Shown here one piece after another: positions 13,874 through 20,426 of a DNA stretch of 20,426 nucleotides. Position numbers and translations under genes: made by a program. Within the stretch, counting starts at the first letter, position 1. Each line of letters opens with the position of its first letter. The notes under the pieces were generated by a model. That model did not search any database and was not told where the DNA came from. It saw only the letters and a program-made list of their open reading frames with translations. Location: the NCBI GenBank assembly GCA_030428745.1, contig JAUIEG010000003.1:1-20426 (forward strand), read 5' to 3'. The DNA is from Alphaproteobacteria bacterium (GTDB lineage: Bacteria > Pseudomonadota > Alphaproteobacteria > Caulobacterales > Parvularculaceae).

Positions 13874-14446
13874 ATGACCAAACTCCAAAACAAGAAAATC
13901 GCCATCATCGCGACAGACGGGTTTGAGGAATCGGAACTTTTCTCGCCCCTCGACGCGTTGAAAAAAGAAGGCGCCGCGATTGATATCATTTCACTGAAAC
14001 CCGGTGAAATTCAGGGCTTCAAGCACATGGAGCGCGGCAAGACCATCGAGGTGACAAAAGATATCACCCACGCCGACGTCAACGATTATGACGGCGTGCT
14101 CATCCCGGGCGGTCTTTTCAATCCTGATGCGCTTCGCAGTGACGAAAAAATAATTGCCTTTGTACGCGGCGCCTTTGCGAAAAAACTGCCCGTCGCCGCA
14201 ATTTGTCACGGGCCGCAGGTCCTCATCACGGCTGACGTCGTAAAGGGCCGCAAAATGACCGGCTACGCCGCCATCCAGCCGGACCTGAAAAACGCCGGCG
14301 CGCAAGTAAGCGATGAAGAAGTCGTTGTGGACGCCGGCCTTGTGACAAGCCGCAATCCCGATGATCTGCCCGCCTTCAACCGCAAGATTGTCGAGGAATT
14401 TTGCGAAGGCAAACACAAAGAACAAAAGAAATCGATCGCTGCGTAA
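13874..14446 (+). CDS. DJ-1/PfpI family protein (YhbO/PfpI type)
   Basis: This 190-residue protein has the DJ-1/PfpI fold of intracellular proteases, glyoxalases and deglycase-like stress proteins. Landmarks are KKIAIIATDGFEESELFSPL (7-26) with the acidic Glu18/19 near the active site, YDGVLIPGGLFNPDALR (72-88), and the nucleophile elbow AAICHGPQVL with Cys111 and His112, followed by VKGRKMTGY and VVDAGLVTSRNPDDLPAF. These are typical of the PfpI/YhbO branch. AAAGGAG seven bases ahead supports the ATG. It is monocistronic, closed by a strong terminator. A role in protection against reactive carbonyls is plausible from the family, not shown here; the precise enzyme activity of this family is debated. 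Confidence 0.92.
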   Translation: MTKLQNKKIAIIATDGFEESELFSPLDALKKEGAAIDIISLKPGEIQGFKHMERGKTIEVTKDITHADVNDYDGVLIPGGLFNPDALRSDEKIIAFVRGAFAKKLPVAAICHGPQVLITADVVKGRKMTGYAAIQPDLKNAGAQVSDEEVVVDAGLVTSRNPDDLPAFNRKIVEEFCEGKHKEQKKSIAA

Positions 14447-14479
14447 CCCCCGTCTGTCGTTCCTCAAACGCAGCGATCC

Positions 14480-14509
14480 GAAAAGCCCCGCTGGCGCGCG
14501 GGGCTTTTC
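14480..14509. terminator. strong bidirectional Rho-independent terminator
   Basis: GAAAAGCCCCGC (14480-14491) and GCGGGGCTTTTC (14498-14509) form a perfect 12-bp stem with a six-base loop. Each strand ends with TTTT within the stem, so it can stop both the PfpI transcript (33 bases after the stop) and the convergent symporter transcript (15 bases after its stop). Confidence 0.88.
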
Positions 14510-14524
14510 ATCTGTGATAACGCC

Positions 14525-15994
14525 TTATGAATGAGCGCGCCGGAATGGCTGTTCGAGAACGCCGACGATCACATAGGCGGCGAGCGATGCGATCACCGAA
14601 TAGATGAAATAACCGTCCATGGGCTCCACGTCGCCGGCAAGCACCGCTGAAAGCGCCGGGCCGAGCGCCATGCCATCGCCTATGGCGTCCTGCAGCGGCA
14701 GGGCGAGGAGCGTTGCAAGATTGAAGGCGACACAGGTGTAAATACAGGCAAGCGCCGCCGCCGGACCGCCAAACCGCGTGCGCAGCCCGATCAGCGTGGC
14801 GACGACGATAGCGCCCTGTCCGAAGACGGAGGTAAGCGCGATCAGTTCATAAATATCCGAACCGCCGAGCGCGACGCCGAGCGCGCCGACGCCGGCGAAG
14901 GCGGTGCCGAACCGCGCGATCATGAGCTGGCGCCGCTCGCTGGAACGCGCATGAAGTTTTTTGAGAATATTGATTGAAATCAGCGACGAGACCGCAAGCA
15001 GGTTGGAATCGACCGTCGACAAGATCGCGGAAAAGAGCGCGCCAATAAAAACAATGGCGAGCAGAGGCGGCAGAAACTCAACAGCCATGGCGGGAATGAA
15101 ATTGTCGCCCGCCGCGCCCGGGACATCCAGATGCGCGCCCGAGAGCCCGATCAGCACCGGCATCATACCGATGCCCACATAAAGAAACGCCGCCGAAAAG
15201 GCGCCCGCCTTGGCGACGGAAGTCGATTTCGCGGCGAGAAATCGCGTGATGACCTCCTGCGTGACGAGGCTGCCGATAACGGGAATCGCCCAGGCGTCAG
15301 CCCGCGTGAAGAGGGACTCGCCCGGTGCAATCAAGCGAAGCTGATCGGGTTCGATGACGGAGATCATCGCAGCGAAACCGCCGAACTGATGCACGACGGC
15401 GACGAACAGGATGGCGACGCCGCCCATCAAAAACAGTCCCTGGACAACATCCGTGACCACGTCGCCGATCAGCCCCGCGAACATGGAATAAAAGATCACG
15501 ATGCCGGCGGCGAAGAAAAGCGTCAGCACACCGGGCAGGCCAAGGGTCGTTTCCAGAATGGCGGCGATGGCGAGCAACTGCGCGCCCGCCCAGATGACCG
15601 AAATCACCACAAGCACGATGGCTGTCACGAACTCCGCATGCTTGCCGAACCGATCAAGGAAAAAATCGGCGATGGTGACATAGCCATGGCTGCGGATTTT
15701 ACTTGCGACGAAAAGCGCTGTCGCCACAAGACAGATCGCATAACCGAAGGGCTCGGCCCGAGCCCCGGAGAGCCCCCCCTCCGCCACTGCCGCCGATGAC
15801 CCGAGGATCGTCTCCGCCCCGAACCAGGTGGCGAAGAGGGAGAGCGTGATCGGGAAATAGCCGAGCCGGCCGCCAGCGATGTAGTAATCGGTGTCGCTCT
15901 TGGTGCCGCGCGCGAACCACAGACCGATAGCGATCTGAATGACCACATAGACCGCAATAAAGAGCATCAGCTCCGTGCGTGACAGATCTTCCAC
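14525..15994 (-). CDS. sodium:solute symporter (SSS family)
   Basis: This is a 489-residue membrane transporter of the LeuT-fold sodium/solute symporter family, with about 13 hydrophobic segments. Family features are DYYIAGGRLGYFPITLSLFA (36-55), then ATWFGAETILGSSAAVAEGG (55-74), and the FSAILSTVDSNLLAVSSLIS block in the C-terminal half, which corresponds to the sodium-site helix of SSS members. Start choice: a GTG at 15994 is preceded by CGGAGGGG at a distance of about eight bases, and no ATG nearby improves the match. The solute (sugar, amino acid, carboxylate or other) cannot be inferred. It is third in a same-strand row after dxs and the ICMT-like gene, but the 111-base gap contains a possible hairpin, so it may be separately transcribed. 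Confidence 0.9.
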   Translation of the reverse strand: MEDLSRTELMLFIAVYVVIQIAIGLWFARGTKSDTDYYIAGGRLGYFPITLSLFATWFGAETILGSSAAVAEGGLSGARAEPFGYAICLVATALFVASKIRSHGYVTIADFFLDRFGKHAEFVTAIVLVVISVIWAGAQLLAIAAILETTLGLPGVLTLFFAAGIVIFYSMFAGLIGDVVTDVVQGLFLMGGVAILFVAVVHQFGGFAAMISVIEPDQLRLIAPGESLFTRADAWAIPVIGSLVTQEVITRFLAAKSTSVAKAGAFSAAFLYVGIGMMPVLIGLSGAHLDVPGAAGDNFIPAMAVEFLPPLLAIVFIGALFSAILSTVDSNLLAVSSLISINILKKLHARSSERRQLMIARFGTAFAGVGALGVALGGSDIYELIALTSVFGQGAIVVATLIGLRTRFGGPAAALACIYTCVAFNLATLLALPLQDAIGDGMALGPALSAVLAGDVEPMDGYFIYSVIASLAAYVIVGVLEQPFRRAHS

Positions 15995-16050
15995 TTATCG
16001 CCCCTCCGGCTTCGCAACCCGCCTATTGAGCCGCAAATCGGGACGCTTGA

Positions 16051-16067
16051 AAAGAGAAAATCTCTTT
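16051..16067. repeat. AT-rich inverted repeat between the ICMT-like and symporter genes
   Basis: AAAGAGA (16051-16057) and TCTCTTT (16061-16067) are perfect arms around AAA. On the minus strand the hairpin is followed by TTCAAGCG, so it could be a weak terminator for the dxs-ICMT transcript or an operator ahead of the symporter gene. The stem is AT-rich and short. Confidence 0.35.
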
Positions 16068-16105
16068 CCGGGGACGGACGATTGGAAAAGCGGTGGGATG
16101 TCCCC

Positions 16106-16576
16106 TCAGATCCAGCGGCGAATGCGAGCCTTATAGGCGCGGTATTCGTCGCCAAACTGACGCTCCATTTTGTCTTCTTCATAGGGAATGGAGATGAAGT
16201 TCACGAACAGAAAGAACACGACCGGGGCGGCAGAAGCAGCAATAGTGCCGATCACCAGGGCAAGTCCCACGGTCGCAACCAGGATGCCAAGATACATGGG
16301 GTTGCGCGTATACTTAAACGGCCCTGCGACCACTAGCGTCGAGTTCTTTTTCGACGCCGGGATCACTTCCGTTCCGGCTCTTGCGAATGCGCGGCGTCCT
16401 GAAGCCGAAATCAGAAAGCCGATGGCGAAAACAGCCCATCCGATGAGCGGAAACTGTAGCGGCGCCGCCAACCCCATTACGCGGCCCACAAGCCAGGCGG
16501 CGAGCACAAAGGCCAGCGCCCAGACAGGCGGCGGAATGATCACCAGAATGGACGGCTTCGGCAAGTCTTCACTCAT
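16106..16576 (-). CDS. isoprenylcysteine carboxyl methyltransferase (ICMT)-like membrane protein
   Basis: This 156-residue membrane enzyme has four hydrophobic segments and the SAM-binding C-terminal half of the ICMT/PEMT-like superfamily. Diagnostic features are GPFKYTRNPMYLGILV (85-100) and EEDKMERQFGDEYRAYKARI (133-152), the pattern EE-x-E-x-FG-x-EY-xx-Y. Bacterial members methylate unknown lipid or isoprenoid targets, since prenylated proteins are not known in these organisms. AAGGGAG sits six bases before the ATG. It begins 47 bases after the dxs stop, on the same strand, so it is probably co-transcribed with dxs. That position hints at an isoprenoid substrate, but this is inference only. 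No frame defects are seen. Confidence 0.85.
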   Translation of the reverse strand: MSEDLPKPSILVIIPPPVWALAFVLAAWLVGRVMGLAAPLQFPLIGWAVFAIGFLISASGRRAFARAGTEVIPASKKNSTLVVAGPFKYTRNPMYLGILVATVGLALVIGTIAASAAPVVFFLFVNFISIPYEEDKMERQFGDEYRAYKARIRRWI

Positions 16577-16623
16577 CGGTGTCTCCCTTGCGCGAGACGA
16601 TAGAACCCCGCCGCCAGCGAAGA

Positions 16624-18537
16624 CTAGCCGCGCAAATTCACGACATTTGATTCCATACCGAGCGCTTCGCGGGCGCGTTCGACAATATGGACGGCGTTAA
16701 GGCGCGCTTGATCATACATCTTCGCCGGCGAGTCCTGATCCTGGAAGACATCCGGCAGATGCATGGTGCGGATCTTGACGCCGCTATCGAGAAGCCCGGT
16801 GTCGGACAGGAAATGCAGGACAAAGGCGCCGAAGCCGCCGCGCGATCCCTCCTCAATAGTGATCAGCACTTCGTGCTCACGCACAAGCCGCATGATGAGG
16901 TCATGGTCGAGGGGTTTGGCGAAACGGGCGTCTGCGACTGTCGTGGAAATGCCTTGCGTCTCCAACGTGTCAGCGGCTTTAAGCGCTTCCTGCAAGCGTC
17001 CGCCCAGTGCGAGCAGCGCGACTTTCGTGCCTTCCCGCATGATGCGGCCCTTGCCGATTTCGAGAATTTTCCCGTTTTCCGGCATGTCGACGCCGACGCC
17101 CTCGCCGCGCGGATAGCGGAAGGCGATCGGGCCTTCATCAAAGGCGGCGGCCGTCGCCGTCATATGAACAAGCTCGGCTTCATCGCCCGCAGCCATGATC
17201 ACCATGTTGGGCAGGCAACCAAGATAGGCGAGGTCGAACGAACCCGCATGGGTGGCGCCGTCAGAACCCACAAGCCCGGCGCGATCCATGGGGAAACGCA
17301 CCGGCAGATTCTGGATGGCGACGTCATGCACCACCGAATCGTAAGCGCGCTGAAGGAAGGTCGAATAAATCGCGCAGAACGGACGCAGCCCGTCGCCGGC
17401 GAGGCCCGCGGCAAAGGTGACGGCGTGCTGTTCGGCGATGCCCACATCGTAACAGCGATCCGGATAGGCCTCAGCGAACATATCGAGCGAGGTGCCCGAC
17501 GGCATCGCCGCGGTGATGCCGATGATCCGGTCGTCTTTTTCCGCTTCCTTGATCAGGGTCTTGGCGAAGACTTTCTGATAGGCGGGCGCGTTGGGCGTGC
17601 CCTTTTGCTGCTTGCCGGAAACAACATCGAATTTGGCGACGCCGTGATATTTGTCTGCGGATTCCTCCGCAGGCGGATAACCGGCGCCCTTGCGGGTCAC
17701 CACATGAACGAGCACCGGCCCGTCTTTCATGTCGCGCACATTTTCCAGCACCGGCACGAGCTGGTCGAGATTATGGCCGTCAATGGGGCCTACATAATAA
17801 AAGCCAAGCTCCTCAAACAAGGTGCCGCCGGAGACCATGCCGCGGCCATATTCCTCGGCCTTGGCGAGTTGCTTGTAGATCGCTTTCGGCAGGCGCTTGG
17901 CGAGCTGTTTTCCGAAGGTGCGGAAGCCCTGATAAACGCCCGATGACGACGCCCGCGCCAGATAAGCGCTCATGGCCCCCACAGGCGGCGCAATGGACAT
18001 GTCATTATCGTTGAGGATCACGACCATCTTCGAGCCCAGATGGCCAGCGTTATTGAGCCCCTCATAGGCCATGCCGCCAGACATGGAGCCGTCGCCAATC
18101 ACGGCGATGGACGTCGTGTCTTTTTTGAGATGGCGCGACGCTTCGGCGAAGCCGGTCGCTGCGGAAATGGACGTCGCCGCATGGGCGGCGCCGAACGGGT
18201 CATACTCGCTCTCGGCGCGTTTTGTAAAACCGGACAGCCCGCCGCCCTGCCGCAATGTGCGGATACGATCACGGCGGCCCGTGAGAATCTTGTGAGGATA
18301 GCACTGATGACCGACATCCCAGACGAGGCGATCTTCAGGCGTATTGAAGACATAATGGATCGCCGTCGTTAGTTCGACAACGCCGAGGCCGGAGCCGAGA
18401 TGCCCGCCGGTTACGGACACGACGTCAATCATCTCCGCGCGGAGCTCGTCCGCGAATTGGCGCAACTCGCTCTTGTCCAACTTTCGCAGGTCAGCGGGAA
18501 ATTTGACGGTGTCGAGAAGCGGCGTTTCTACAGCCAT
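16624..18537 (-). CDS. dxs: 1-deoxy-D-xylulose-5-phosphate synthase
   Basis: Dxs condenses pyruvate and glyceraldehyde 3-phosphate, using thiamine diphosphate and Mg2+, in the first step of the MEP isoprenoid pathway. The 637-residue protein has GGHLGSGLGVVELTTAIHYV (44-63) with His46, VGHQCYPHKILTGRR (75-89), and the ThDP/Mg motif GDGSMSGGMAYEGLNNAG (148-165). YVGPIDGHNL and DVGIAEQHAVTFAAGLAGDG follow, the latter with Glu369, equivalent to E. coli Glu370, and FPMDRAGLVGSDGATHAGSF. I chose the ATG at 18537 (MAVETPLLDTVKFPADL): it fits the family length and has GAGGGG nine bases ahead. The frame stays open to 18615, but the extra 26 residues look like noise. It leads a row with the ICMT-like gene and perhaps the symporter. 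Confidence 0.96.
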   Translation of the reverse strand: MAVETPLLDTVKFPADLRKLDKSELRQFADELRAEMIDVVSVTGGHLGSGLGVVELTTAIHYVFNTPEDRLVWDVGHQCYPHKILTGRRDRIRTLRQGGGLSGFTKRAESEYDPFGAAHAATSISAATGFAEASRHLKKDTTSIAVIGDGSMSGGMAYEGLNNAGHLGSKMVVILNDNDMSIAPPVGAMSAYLARASSSGVYQGFRTFGKQLAKRLPKAIYKQLAKAEEYGRGMVSGGTLFEELGFYYVGPIDGHNLDQLVPVLENVRDMKDGPVLVHVVTRKGAGYPPAEESADKYHGVAKFDVVSGKQQKGTPNAPAYQKVFAKTLIKEAEKDDRIIGITAAMPSGTSLDMFAEAYPDRCYDVGIAEQHAVTFAAGLAGDGLRPFCAIYSTFLQRAYDSVVHDVAIQNLPVRFPMDRAGLVGSDGATHAGSFDLAYLGCLPNMVIMAAGDEAELVHMTATAAAFDEGPIAFRYPRGEGVGVDMPENGKILEIGKGRIMREGTKVALLALGGRLQEALKAADTLETQGISTTVADARFAKPLDHDLIMRLVREHEVLITIEEGSRGGFGAFVLHFLSDTGLLDSGVKIRTMHLPDVFQDQDSPAKMYDQARLNAVHIVERAREALGMESNVVNLRG

Positions 18538-18693
18538 GGGGCAACCCCTCTTATTCTTATTAAACCAGCACCTGACGCCGGCGCTTGCGGGCCCTCCCCC
18601 GCTGCACTGCGGCAAGAAGCCTGTTCTAGCGCTTCACATGGAATTCTCCACCCCCAATCAGGTGAAAAGGCGGCAAGCCCGCGGAGATTTGAA

Positions 18694-18714
18694 GCCCATT
18701 GTTGCTTAATGGGC
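18694..18714. repeat. inverted repeat in the dxs-feoA gap
   Basis: GCCCATT (18694-18700) and AATGGGC (18708-18714) are perfect arms around a seven-base spacer. There is no T-tract. It is about 160 bases from either start codon and could be an operator or chance. Confidence 0.3.
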
Positions 18715-18825
18715 GCGGCGGCCTCGGCGACGTTCTCAGTCACCCTTCGGCGCCGGATTCTGCATCGACGCCCACCAAACCGAAACCTCGCCAATCCGTC
18801 GCAGGGGCCTACGGGGAATCCCTTA

Positions 18826-18842
18826 TTGCAAACCATTCGCAA
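18826..18842. promoter_or_regulatory. probable Fur-type operator upstream of feoA
   Basis: TTGCAAACCATTCGCAA is an imperfect palindrome around one central base. The right half (ATTCGCA) matches the alphaproteobacterial variant of the Fur half-site, and the left half TGCAAAC matches its complement at five of seven positions. It ends 32 bases before the feoA ATG, where a repressor would block transcription. The site and gene function agree, so iron repression is likely though not proven; a related regulator (Irr or Mur type) is an alternative. Confidence 0.6.
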
Positions 18843-18874
18843 AAAGGCGACATAGGCGGCTCAGGGAGCCGTCT

Positions 18875-19108
18875 ATGCAGCTGAGCGAGATGAAAAAAGG
18901 GGCCGTTGGCCGGGTGACCGCGATCAGCGCCGCCGATCCGCTGATTGAGGCCAAGCTGCGCGAAATCGGCTTCGCCGAAGATGACGCCGTCGAGCTGACC
19001 CATATCGGGCCGCTGGCGAAGACGCCGATTTGCGTGCGCCTGAACCGGACCCTGATCGCCCTTCGCACAGACGAGGCGAAAGCCATTGAGGTGGAACTCG
19101 ACCGGTGA
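18875..19108 (+). CDS. feoA: ferrous iron transport protein A
   Basis: FeoA is a small cytoplasmic SH3-like protein needed for FeoB-mediated Fe2+ uptake. The 77-residue product reads MQLSEMKKGAVGRVTAISAA, then LIEAKLREIGFAEDDAVELT (about 23-42), and ends in VRLNRTLIALRTDEAKAIEV, the standard FeoA pattern of a turn at L-E-x-G and a final beta strand pair. Its length is typical. CAGGGAG lies six bases before the ATG. The stop codon overlaps the feoB GTG as GTGA. A Fur-like site lies just upstream, so low iron should induce the pair. Nothing is missing. Confidence 0.93.
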   Translation: MQLSEMKKGAVGRVTAISAADPLIEAKLREIGFAEDDAVELTHIGPLAKTPICVRLNRTLIALRTDEAKAIEVELDR

Positions 19109-20426
19109 CTGCGGCCGCCGCCAATATCGCCCCGACACGCGTCGCCCTGGTAGGCGCGCCCAATTGCGGCAAGTCCACCCTCTTCAACGGGCTCACGGGC
19201 GGGCGGGCCAAAGTCGCCAACTATCCCGGCGCCACAGTCGAAACACGCAATGGCCGGTTTACGACGCCCGCCGGACACACTGTCGACCTCGTCGACCTGC
19301 CGGGTTTTTACGGCATGTCGCCGCGCTCTCTCGATGAACGGGTTGCGCTCGAGACCGTGCTCGGCAAAAGCGGCGCGGCGCCCGAACTGATCCTCGCGCT
19401 TGTCGACGCGGCCACCCTGCGCACCCACCTTCAATCGGTGTTGCAGCTTCGCGCGATTGGCGCGCCGATGATCGTCGTCCTCAACATGTTCGATCTCGCG
19501 ACCCGCGACGGGCTTGAGATCGATATTGCGCGACTTGAAAAAGAACTGGGCCTGCCCGTCGTCACCGCCAACGCCACGCGCAAGGCCGGCCGTGAAGCGT
19601 TGCTTGCGAGGCTCGACGCGGCGCTGGCGCAAAAAGACATCGCCGCGCCGCCGACCGGACCATTTCCTGATCCGGAAGATGTTCGTGCGCATCAGATCGA
19701 GGCGCGGCGCATTTCCAGCGCCGCCATCACCTATGAGCCGCCCTTCAATCGCGCCACACGCGCCATCGACAGCGTCGTCATGCACCCGCTAGCAGGGCCT
19801 TTCATTCTCGCCGCCATCCTCTTTTTCATGTTTCAGATGGTTTACACCTGGTCGGCCGGGCCGGTGGACATGCTCGATGCAGGCGCCGCCGCGCTGGGCG
19901 ACTTTGTCGGCGCACATCTGCCGGCGGGATGGCTGCATGATCTCCTTGTCGATGGGATCATCGCGGGGGTCGGCAGCGTCGTTGTCTTCCTGCCACAGAT
20001 ACTGATCCTCTTTACCTTCATCCTGCTCCTTGAAGCATCAGGCTATATGGCGCGGGCGGCGTTTTTGATGGACGAGATCATGCACCGCTTCGGGCTCAAT
20101 GGCCGCGCCTTCATCCCGCTCTTGTCGAGTTTCGCCTGCGCAATTCCGGGAATCATGGCGTCGCGCGTCATTGAAAATGACCGCGACCGGCTGACCACGA
20201 TCCTCATTGCGCCGCTGATGACATGCTCGGCGCGCCTGCCGGTTTACGCACTGATCATCGGCGCTTTCATCCCAGCAGAGAAGGTCGGCCTTTTCAATTT
20301 GCAGGGCCTCGTTCTCTTTGCGCTCTATATCACCGGCATCATCAGCGCAGTTCTGATCGCCTTCATCTTCAAACGCACTATCGCCAAAGCCCGCTCACAG
20401 CCGTTGATCATGGAGCTGCCGACTTA
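19105..20426 (+). CDS. feoB: ferrous iron transport protein B, N-terminal part
   Basis: FeoB is the inner-membrane Fe2+ transporter with an N-terminal G domain. The frame runs off the window edge after 440 codons, beginning with GTG at 19105, which overlaps the feoA stop; GAGGTGG lies about nine bases ahead. G-protein motifs are GAPNCGKST (residues 17-25, P-loop G1), NYPGATVE (39-46, G2 region), DLPGFYG (64-70, G3) and NMFD (127-130, G4). Membrane segments start near residue 230. The Gate region is seen in SVVVFLPQILILFTFILLLE and GYMARAAFLMDE, with SSFACAIPGIMASR and CSARLPVYALIIGAF further on, the conserved cysteine motifs of the family. The second Gate repeat and C-terminus lie beyond the window. 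No feoC is visible. Confidence 0.95.
   Translation, partial: MTAAAANIAPTRVALVGAPNCGKSTLFNGLTGGRAKVANYPGATVETRNGRFTTPAGHTVDLVDLPGFYGMSPRSLDERVALETVLGKSGAAPELILALVDAATLRTHLQSVLQLRAIGAPMIVVLNMFDLATRDGLEIDIARLEKELGLPVVTANATRKAGREALLARLDAALAQKDIAAPPTGPFPDPEDVRAHQIEARRISSAAITYEPPFNRATRAIDSVVMHPLAGPFILAAILFFMFQMVYTWSAGPVDMLDAGAAALGDFVGAHLPAGWLHDLLVDGIIAGVGSVVVFLPQILILFTFILLLEASGYMARAAFLMDEIMHRFGLNGRAFIPLLSSFACAIPGIMASRVIENDRDRLTTILIAPLMTCSARLPVYALIIGAFIPAEKVGLFNLQGLVLFALYITGIISAVLIAFIFKRTIAKARSQPLIMELPT

Larger units (their letters stand above)
18538..18874. other. gene-free divergent region between dxs and feoA
   Basis: These 337 bases separate two divergent genes and must hold both promoters. Open frames here are short or antisense-like and have no ribosome binding site. 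The feoA end carries a Fur-like operator; the middle carries a 7-bp inverted repeat. I could not place a convincing dxs promoter. Confidence 0.7.

Noticed and set aside
15131..15799. 222-codon open frame on the plus strand inside the symporter gene
   Set aside because: It is antisense to a well-supported membrane transporter, and its hydrophilic Asp/His/Arg-rich product is the mirror of hydrophobic coding sequence.
16687..17946. 419-codon open frame on the plus strand
   Set aside because: It lies wholly antisense to dxs, and its His/Arg/Gly-rich product shows no family features.
18823..19785. 320-codon open frame on the minus strand across feoA and feoB
   Set aside because: It is antisense to feoA and the FeoB G domain, both certain, and has no motif of its own.

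Overview
The window looks like chromosomal DNA of an alphaproteobacterium. It is GC-rich (about 60% by eye), densely coded, and uses GTG and TTG starts alongside good AAGGAG-type ribosome binding sites. The dxs, tlyA, chorismate synthase and pdxH products look alphaproteobacterial. I lean towards the Caulobacterales/Parvularculales side, but that is a guess. No tRNA, rRNA, CRISPR array, insertion sequence or integrase was seen.

Layout. 1-1644 (+): the C-terminal end of a PLP-dependent Cys/Met metabolism enzyme, coupled by a GTGA overlap to an NhaC-type Na+/H+ antiporter. 1709-4709 (-): an amidohydrolase/decarboxylase, a TerB-like protein with a membrane anchor, a DUF2189 membrane protein and a small exported protein, ending at a good terminator. 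4816-5879 (-): pdxH followed by a RidA-family protein. 5989-7101 (+): aroC, divergent from pdxH. 7119-9127: two divergent envelope-anchored alpha/beta hydrolases, one a lipoprotein and one with an N-terminal membrane anchor. 9383-13637 (-): tlyA, an RlmD/TrmA-type RNA methyltransferase, a further SAM methyltransferase and an AT-richer acyltransferase. 13874-14446 (+): a DJ-1/PfpI protein, closed by a strong bidirectional terminator. 14525-18537 (-): dxs, an isoprenylcysteine-methyltransferase-like membrane enzyme and a sodium:solute symporter. 18875-20426 (+): feoA and the first part of feoB behind a probable Fur-type operator.

How the genes work together. Most of the window is housekeeping: isoprenoid precursors (dxs), aromatic amino acids (aroC), vitamin B6 (pdxH) with imine clean-up (RidA), rRNA modification (tlyA and the TrmA-family enzyme), ferrous iron uptake (feoAB) and ion/solute transport. 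Accessory signals cluster at 9128-10564. There, a compositionally distinct acyltransferase lacks the ribosome binding site seen at nearly all its neighbours and lies beside a gene-start remnant. I did not find a convincing novel defence or mobile system. The points most worth a second look are the methyltransferase cluster, the acyltransferase insertion, two abortive short ORFs with strong ribosome binding sites, the RidA variant and its decarboxylase-like neighbour, and the operator-like repeats near aroC and feoA.
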